A stretch of 10,570 nucleotides of DNA from positions 1 to 10,570 of the forward strand of contig JAAZNS010000487.1 of assembly GCA_012798185.1 (NCBI GenBank), in the 5' to 3' direction. The notes beneath the pieces were generated by a model that ran no database searches, was not told where the DNA came from, and was given only the letters and a program-made list of their open reading frames with translations. Source of the stretch: Chloroflexota bacterium. Lineage in GTDB: Bacteria > Chloroflexota > Anaerolineae > Anaerolineales > UBA4823. Made by a program: the position numbers and the translations under genes. This document shows, piece after piece, positions 6,518-10,570 of the stretch (positions are counted from its first letter, which is position 1; each line of letters begins with the position of its first letter).

Positions 6518-8101
6518 TCACGGCGAAACATGATCGCTTTGTTTCCACGCAACCCAAAAATGACTGCCCTCTCCCGGGCTGCTTTCCACCCCCACCATTC
6601 CTCCCATGCTTTCTGCCAATTCTTTCACCAGCGCCAACCCCAAGCCTGTGCCCTGATGTTGATGATTCTTGCCGCGGTAATAGCGCTCCCAGATATGTTC
6701 GATCTCATCAGGCGGTATCCCCTCACCGTTATCGCATACACTGATACGCACCTTGTTGTCAATCACAGACGACTGGATTTGCACCATTCCTCCAGGCAAG
6801 GTGTGACGGACGGCATTCTGTACCAGGTTGTTTAAAATCTGCTCCAAACGCTGTGGATCGACCCGAATTGGCGGTAAATCCGGTGGAATATCGCCCTGCA
6901 ATGTGATTTTTTGATTTTTCCAGGCAACCGGGCGGTATTTCTTCACCCAATCTTCCAGGAAAGGCACTGGCTCAACCCTTTGTAAATTCAAGGAAAGCTG
7001 ATTGACTTCCGTTTGCGCCAGGGTAAAAAGATCATCCACCAGCTTTTGGAGCTGTTCCGTTTCTCGAAGCATAATCTCCAGATCACCGCGAATATTCTCT
7101 GGCAAGTTAGTAGTTTGCGTGAGATTGTTTTCCAGGTAGGCACGCAGCGTAGCCACCGGCGTGCGTAATTCATGGGATATTGAAGCAGTAAATTCCTTCT
7201 GTGTTTCCAATAATAATGCCACTTTATCGCGCTCGTTTTGTAGCGCATTCGTTACTGTTTGTAAATTTTCCGCCATCTGGTTGAAAACGGTTTGAAGCTG
7301 CGCTACCTCATCTTCACCGATTACATTAGTGCGGGCAGAGAAATCTCCAGATTGCAGCTGGCGGGTGGCATCTGCCAGTGCTTCGATACGGCGGGTAAGT
7401 TTGCGCGTCGAATAATATGAAAATAATAATAAAGGCGGGATGGTTACAAATAGTGTAAAGAGTAAAGCAAACCAGAAAATAACCAACTGTGGAAAAAAGA
7501 AAATCGCCAATTCCCTCAAGAAACGGGCAGCCCAGGAAGTATTTTCTGCAAGAGTTTGATCAGGTACAGGTTGAAAGATATAGTAAATAAAAACGCTTAA
7601 CAAAATGAATGCAGCAGCCCATACAATGATATTTACAAAAGCCGCTGTTAAACTCCAGGCAAAGCGTGTGCGCCGCAGATATTGCCAGCGCCGCCAAAGA
7701 ATACCGAAAATCCTCCAGCAGCCATAAACAATGCCGCTGCCAAGCAGCATCAGCACGGCTTCGAATTCTCCTACACCGGTGCGTTGAAAAAAGATGGGGT
7801 AATTGAGAATAAGGCTGGCAATTCTGGCAGCAAGGAGAAAAAGCACTCCCAAACTAAACGCAGCGAGCATAAAGCGCAGAATTCGTTTTTTGAAGTTGGT
7901 GCCTGCAGGTCTGGCGCGGAATCCGGCAACAGTGCCGGATAGAACCGAACTAAAAAAGAAGCCTGAACGCATTGTCGGGTCAGGAAGTTCATCGGCGACC
8001 AGAATTAATGCGATGATGAACAAAAGACCTGCAGCCAGCCCTTCAAGGATTGCCCGCCAGATGGGCGCTTGCCAAATGACGGATTTTCGCAACCAGTTCA
8101 T
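6518..8101 (-). CDS. Six-TM sensor histidine kinase with HAMP domain
   Basis: A 527-aa inner-membrane kinase that autophosphorylates on His and passes phosphate to the adjacent regulator. Hydrophobic segments lie at about 17-36, 47-61, 74-99, 112-135, 148-176 and 199-228, with only short loops outside the membrane (the longest, about 177-198). A HAMP-like segment follows (STRKLTRRIEALADATRQL, then SGDFSARTNVIGEDEVAQL) to about residue 282. The dimerisation/phosphoacceptor box is FTASISHELRTPVA with His310. The N-box is NNLVQNAVRH with Asn429, the G1 box DNGEGI (457-462) and the G2 box GTGLGLAL (484-491), so all catalytic motifs are intact. The start ATG overlaps the regulator's stop by four bases (ATGA), with AAAGG upstream. 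With no external sensor domain, it probably senses within the membrane or through the neighbouring transporter. Confidence 0.93.
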   Translation of the reverse strand: MNWLRKSVIWQAPIWRAILEGLAAGLLFIIALILVADELPDPTMRSGFFFSSVLSGTVAGFRARPAGTNFKKRILRFMLAAFSLGVLFLLAARIASLILNYPIFFQRTGVGEFEAVLMLLGSGIVYGCWRIFGILWRRWQYLRRTRFAWSLTAAFVNIIVWAAAFILLSVFIYYIFQPVPDQTLAENTSWAARFLRELAIFFFPQLVIFWFALLFTLFVTIPPLLLFSYYSTRKLTRRIEALADATRQLQSGDFSARTNVIGEDEVAQLQTVFNQMAENLQTVTNALQNERDKVALLLETQKEFTASISHELRTPVATLRAYLENNLTQTTNLPENIRGDLEIMLRETEQLQKLVDDLFTLAQTEVNQLSLNLQRVEPVPFLEDWVKKYRPVAWKNQKITLQGDIPPDLPPIRVDPQRLEQILNNLVQNAVRHTLPGGMVQIQSSVIDNKVRISVCDNGEGIPPDEIEHIWERYYRGKNHQHQGTGLGLALVKELAESMGGMVGVESSPGEGSHFWVAWKQSDHVSP

Positions 8102-8796
8102 TGCTTACCTTTCAACCGGTAGCCCATGCCCCATACGGTTTCGATAGCTTCACCCTGATCGCCCAGTTTTTTACGCAGGCGCAGGATGGCGTTATCCACC
8201 GATCGATCTCCTTCGATATAAGTCTCTCCCCATACCGTCTCCAGAAGGTAAGCGCGGCTGAATACCCGCCTCGGATTGCGGATGAAAAGACACAACAGGG
8301 CGAACTCGGTGCGGGTCAATTCAAGGTCAATGCCATCCTTAGCGGCGTAATAACGAGCCGGGTCGATATGAATAGCACCCCAGTCCAGTTGACCGGAGGC
8401 GGGAGTCTGATCATTGCGTAAGATTTCTTGGATGCGTTCATGGCGGCGCAGCATGGCACGAACGCGAGCCAGCAATTCCCTCATGGAAAACGGTTTGGTC
8501 AGGTAATCATCGGCGCCCAACTCCAGCCCAATTACCCGATCGGCTTCCTCGCTGCGGGCAGTGAGCATCAGCACCGGCATCAGACGGTTATCGCCCAGCT
8601 CGTGCAGAATATCCAGCCCGGATTTACCCGGCAGCATCCAATCCAATATTATAAAATCGGGGTTTCTCTCACGAATCAGCTGCAGCCCGGTTTCTCCGTC
8701 ATAAGCAATCAATGTCTTAAAACCAGCTTGCTCGAGTTCGCGGCAGATTACATCTGCCAGGCTTTTGGAATCTTCGATAACCAAAATTTCAGGCAT
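8098..8796 (-). CDS. OmpR/PhoB-family response regulator
   Basis: A 232-aa cytoplasmic DNA-binding regulator, normal length for the family. Receiver domain, residues 1-118: acidic pair Glu8/Asp9, phosphoacceptor Asp52 (IILDWMLPG), switch Thr79 (VLMLTA), Lys101 (DYLTKPF). The C-terminal winged helix (about 133-230) has LELTRTEFALLCLFIRNP and the recognition-helix region GDRSVDNAILRLRKKLGD, ending WGMGYRLKGKQ. It is the first gene of an operon with the histidine kinase. The start is fixed by the natural receiver N-terminus (PEILVIEDS). No ribosome binding site precedes it, but a -10-like hexamer lies six bases upstream. The 11-bp tandem array before the ABC transporter is its best candidate target. 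Confidence 0.95.
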   Translation of the reverse strand: MPEILVIEDSKSLADVICRELEQAGFKTLIAYDGETGLQLIRERNPDFIILDWMLPGKSGLDILHELGDNRLMPVLMLTARSEEADRVIGLELGADDYLTKPFSMRELLARVRAMLRRHERIQEILRNDQTPASGQLDWGAIHIDPARYYAAKDGIDLELTRTEFALLCLFIRNPRRVFSRAYLLETVWGETYIEGDRSVDNAILRLRKKLGDQGEAIETVWGMGYRLKGKQ

Positions 8797-8802
8797 GGAT
8801 GT

Positions 8803-8831
8803 AGTTTATCCCAGACCCACAAGGTACGCAA
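8803..8831 (-). promoter_or_regulatory. Candidate leaderless promoter of the two-component operon
   Basis: On the minus strand TTGCGT (8831-8826), a 17-base spacer and TAAACT (8808-8803) stand six bases before the ATG at 8796. No Shine-Dalgarno is present. The start codon is well fixed by the receiver domain, so the closeness of the -10 points to a leaderless mRNA. Both hexamers are only moderate matches. Confidence 0.4.
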
Positions 8832-9087
8832 GAGAATGACGTTTGACTACTTCACATGAGGCATCCAGGGAAAATAACCAGCAGGGTTGTTATATTAAGT
8901 GATCGCGAATGGATGATATCTTTTTACACGGAATGTAGAAAATCATTAATTATTCTTGAAAACCATAACCTGCTACCCCTCCGTATCCATTGATTACAAT
9001 AATAACCGTATTTCGATATGCCATCGTATTTTTGATAAAATTGAATATCATATTTAATTACCTGAGATAAGTTCATTTCAAATATGT
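8832..9087. other. AT-rich divergent intergenic region with direct repeat and palindrome
   Basis: I see no gene between the divergent regulator and VKOR genes. It holds an imperfect direct repeat, CGTATTTCGATA (9007-9018) and CGTATTTTTGATA (9025-9037), 18 bp apart, followed by an AT palindrome with arms AATAT/ATATT around 9049 (TTGAATATCATATTTAA, 9041-9057). These sit 30 to 80 bp upstream of the VKOR promoter and could be an operator, though AT-rich DNA yields such patterns by chance. Confidence 0.3.
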
Positions 9088-9115
9088 GTTACAAACATCA
9101 AACTCTTCTTATAAA
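9088..9115 (+). promoter_or_regulatory. Candidate promoter of the VKOR gene
   Basis: GTTACA (9088-9093), a 16-base spacer and TATAAA (9110-9115) would start transcription near 9122, giving a leader of about 29 bases that holds the AAGGA ribosome binding site at 9139-9143. Confidence 0.4.
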
Positions 9116-9150
9116 ACAAGTTTCGGTGAAACAAAGCTAAGGAAAAATAC

Positions 9151-9942
9151 ATGCCGGTTTTCAATAAAAAAATAACCTTGTTCGCACTCACAACCTTTGT
9201 AATATTGGGATTTCTGGCAATGCCGGCTTCGCAGGCATCAGCGAAAACACAATCTGATATTGCCGCTAATAAGATTGAAATATTATCCTTATCAAGTTGG
9301 TCAACGAAAACTGGGTCATCGACCCTGGTTAATATTGATAACTCACAAAGAATAGAAAAGGTGAGGCTGACTTCTAAATCGTCCGCAATGAAATCAAATG
9401 GGTTGACCTTGGCAGTTGTAGTGATGGGTTGGATGATAATTACCCTGTTCTATGTTGGTGTCACCTATGTACGCGGGATGTCTGCACTGCCGCGGATATT
9501 AACTGCCGGCTGGCTGGAATATGCCCTGCCAATATTGTGTGCAATCGGGTTAGGCGTGGCTGGATATTTATCATATGTTGAAATCTATATGGTTGAAGCG
9601 GTATGTGGTCCGGTGGGAGACTGCAATGCCGTGCAGAGCAGCATCTATGCGAAGCTGTTTGGCTTTTTACCAATCGGGGTCTTGGGCATGGCGGGGTATT
9701 TTGCTATCCTGGGCGCCTGGCTTTACCCGCAGATAAGAAAAGACCGTTTGGCGCATTATGCCCCCGTGGCGAATTTCTGCATGGCAACCTTCGGAGTCAT
9801 TTTCTCGATTTATCTGACCTACCTCGAGATATTTGTGATCAGAGCCGTGTGTATGTGGTGTATCACCTCAGCCATCCTCATGACATTATTATTGCTGGTG
9901 AGCCTGGAACCAGCTTTACAGGTTATGGATGAAGGGAACTAA
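9151..9942 (+). CDS. VKOR-family (vitamin K epoxide reductase-like) membrane thiol oxidoreductase with N-terminal extension
   Basis: A 263-aa membrane protein. VKOR relatives reoxidise a DsbA-like or thioredoxin-like partner outside the membrane and pass electrons to quinone, making disulfides. The core is residues about 121-252: helix at 123-147, loop cysteines Cys152 and Cys158 (CGPVGDC), the conserved SSIYAKLFGFLPIGVLG (163-179), helices near 172-192 and 205-230, and the active-site Cys234-Met-Trp-Cys237 at the start of the last helix. The C-X5-C loop spacing agrees with bacterial VKOR. The N-terminus is unusual: a signal-like hydrophobic stretch (8-24) ending at about ASA (29-31), some 50 polar residues, then an extra helix (84-107). 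No thioredoxin domain is fused and no partner gene is in the window. AAGGA lies seven bases before the ATG. It is divergent from the two-component operon. Confidence 0.88.
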   Translation: MPVFNKKITLFALTTFVILGFLAMPASQASAKTQSDIAANKIEILSLSSWSTKTGSSTLVNIDNSQRIEKVRLTSKSSAMKSNGLTLAVVVMGWMIITLFYVGVTYVRGMSALPRILTAGWLEYALPILCAIGLGVAGYLSYVEIYMVEAVCGPVGDCNAVQSSIYAKLFGFLPIGVLGMAGYFAILGAWLYPQIRKDRLAHYAPVANFCMATFGVIFSIYLTYLEIFVIRAVCMWCITSAILMTLLLLVSLEPALQVMDEGN

Positions 9943-10031
9943 ACCTTATTTTCTTTAAAGCCTGCGAGTTTCAATGAAACGGGGTTTCAAATAAGAATAA
10001 ATCAAGAAGTTACTGAGCTTTATTGGTAAAT

Positions 10032-10052
10032 GCTCACCGAGCTTGGGTGAGC
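10032..10052 (+). terminator. Hairpin, possible weak terminator after the VKOR gene
   Basis: GCTCACC (10032-10038) and GGTGAGC (10046-10052) form a perfect 7-bp stem with a 7-base loop, 90 bp past the VKOR stop. An interrupted T-rich stretch (TTCCAAGTTTG) follows, so termination would be imperfect. Confidence 0.45.
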
Positions 10053-10224
10053 TTCCAAGTTTGTACTTTTAACAATATATGTAAAAAATATCCTTTCAAA
10101 GAATATGAATAGAAATGTCTCTTTATTTTTCAGTGAAAATAATTATTATTGTTTTCCCTTTATCGATATAAACTTGACTCTCATAGTATGATGACTTTTT
10201 GAATGCCCGATTTTCAATCTTTCC

Positions 10225-10231
10225 TAATACT
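10225..10231 (+). promoter_or_regulatory. Possible -10 region close to the GNAT start codon
   Basis: TAATAC (10225-10230) or AATACT (10226-10231) stands five to six bases before the ATG at 10237, with no Shine-Dalgarno. Matches to consensus are only 3 or 4 of 6 and the -35 is unclear (TTGAAT at a 20-base spacing). Confidence 0.22.
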
Positions 10232-10236
10232 TGCCT

Positions 10237-10570
10237 ATGTTATCTCATGAGATTGAGCAGCAGATAGAAATAAAACCTCTTTCCCGGGAAAATATCGACG
10301 ATGTACTCCATATTGCAGCAGATACAGCGTTTTTTGGTGATCCTGTAGAAGCGTTTCTGGAAGATCGTAATTTATTCCTTGATTTTTTTTACCGATATTA
10401 CACATTGTGTGAAATGCAATCCAGCTGGGTAGCAGTAGCCGATGGAAAAGTGGTCGGATTTCTGACTGGGTGTTTCAATTCACGTGCAAAACTTTTGAAA
10501 TGGCTGCGAAATATTTTTCCCATAATATTGGGTAACCTTATTCGAAATAAATATTATATTGGCATGCTTA
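10237..10570 (+). CDS. GNAT-family N-acetyltransferase, N-terminal part only
   Basis: The frame is open from the ATG at 10237 to the window edge (111 codons, no stop). The first 25 residues (EIKPLSRENIDDVLHIAADTAF) have the form of GNAT strand 1 and helix 1. Then come FFGDPVEAFLEDRNLFLDFFYRYY split over residues 32-55, and the strand pair WVAVADGKVVGFLTG (64-78), the usual GNAT strands 2 and 3. The acetyl-CoA-binding motif (Q/RxxGxG/A) would lie beyond the edge, so activity cannot be judged. GNAT enzymes move an acetyl group from acetyl-CoA to an amine; the substrate here is unknown. The gene is on the same strand as VKOR but 294 bp away with a hairpin between them, so it is probably transcribed separately. 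Confidence 0.75.
   Translation, partial: MLSHEIEQQIEIKPLSRENIDDVLHIAADTAFFGDPVEAFLEDRNLFLDFFYRYYTLCEMQSSWVAVADGKVVGFLTGCFNSRAKLLKWLRNIFPIILGNLIRNKYYIGML

Noticed and set aside
9968..9989. GTTTCA-A-TGAAAC-GGG-GTTTCA, reminiscent of a CRISPR repeat end or a terminator
   Set aside because: It occurs once only, with no spaced copies, and no T-run follows it. It may fold in two alternative hairpins, but nothing more can be supported.
10106..10192. 28-codon frame starting MNRNVSLFF
   Set aside because: No ribosome binding site and an AT-rich composition expected by chance; no motif.

Overview
The window looks like ordinary chromosome from a moderate-GC bacterium, most plausibly a member of the Chloroflexota (Anaerolineae-like). 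The lineage is an inference. It rests on the gene mix: a TPR protein ending in an OmpR-type winged helix plus bacterial transcriptional activator domain (BTAD), a large secreted parallel beta-helix protein with a choice-of-anchor Q-like tail, and a VKOR-family oxidoreductase. No phage, IS element, CRISPR array, tRNA or rRNA is visible. No gene cut by the window edge can be judged in full.

Layout. The minus strand runs from about 8.8 kb down to 1. First comes a response regulator (8796 to 8098) overlapping a six-TM histidine kinase (8101 to 6518) by four bases. After a 386-bp gap comes an ABC ATPase (6131 to 5214) and its ABC-2 permease (5211 to 4444). Next is a 270-bp gap holding a hairpin and a mini-ORF with a very strong ribosome binding site (4338 to 4273). 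Then come a TPR/BTAD regulator (4173 to 2260), a 72-residue unrecognised protein (2177 to 1959) and a secreted beta-helix protein running off the left edge (1940 to 1). The plus strand carries a VKOR-family protein (9151 to 9942), divergent from the response regulator, and the start of a GNAT acetyltransferase (10237 onward, cut by the right edge).

How the genes may work together. The two-component system and the ABC transporter look like one envelope-stress or antimicrobial-peptide response cassette. The kinase has almost no extracytoplasmic sensor. The ATPase has Glu instead of Gln in the Q-loop, as in lantibiotic-immunity/BcrA-type transporters. The transporter promoter carries four TGTC-headed units at an exact 11-bp spacing, the usual geometry for tandem OmpR/PhoB-family dimers. 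The second group (TPR/BTAD regulator, 72-aa protein, secreted beta-helix protein) is compactly arranged and may be a regulator-plus-surface-protein module.

Expression signals fall into two kinds. Several genes at the head of transcription units have a -10-like hexamer only 5 to 7 bases before the ATG and no Shine-Dalgarno, which suggests leaderless mRNAs. The beta-helix, permease, ATPase and VKOR genes have Shine-Dalgarno sequences. The best candidates for something undescribed are the 11-bp array, the mini-ORF beside the TPR regulator, and the BTAD/72-aa/beta-helix trio.
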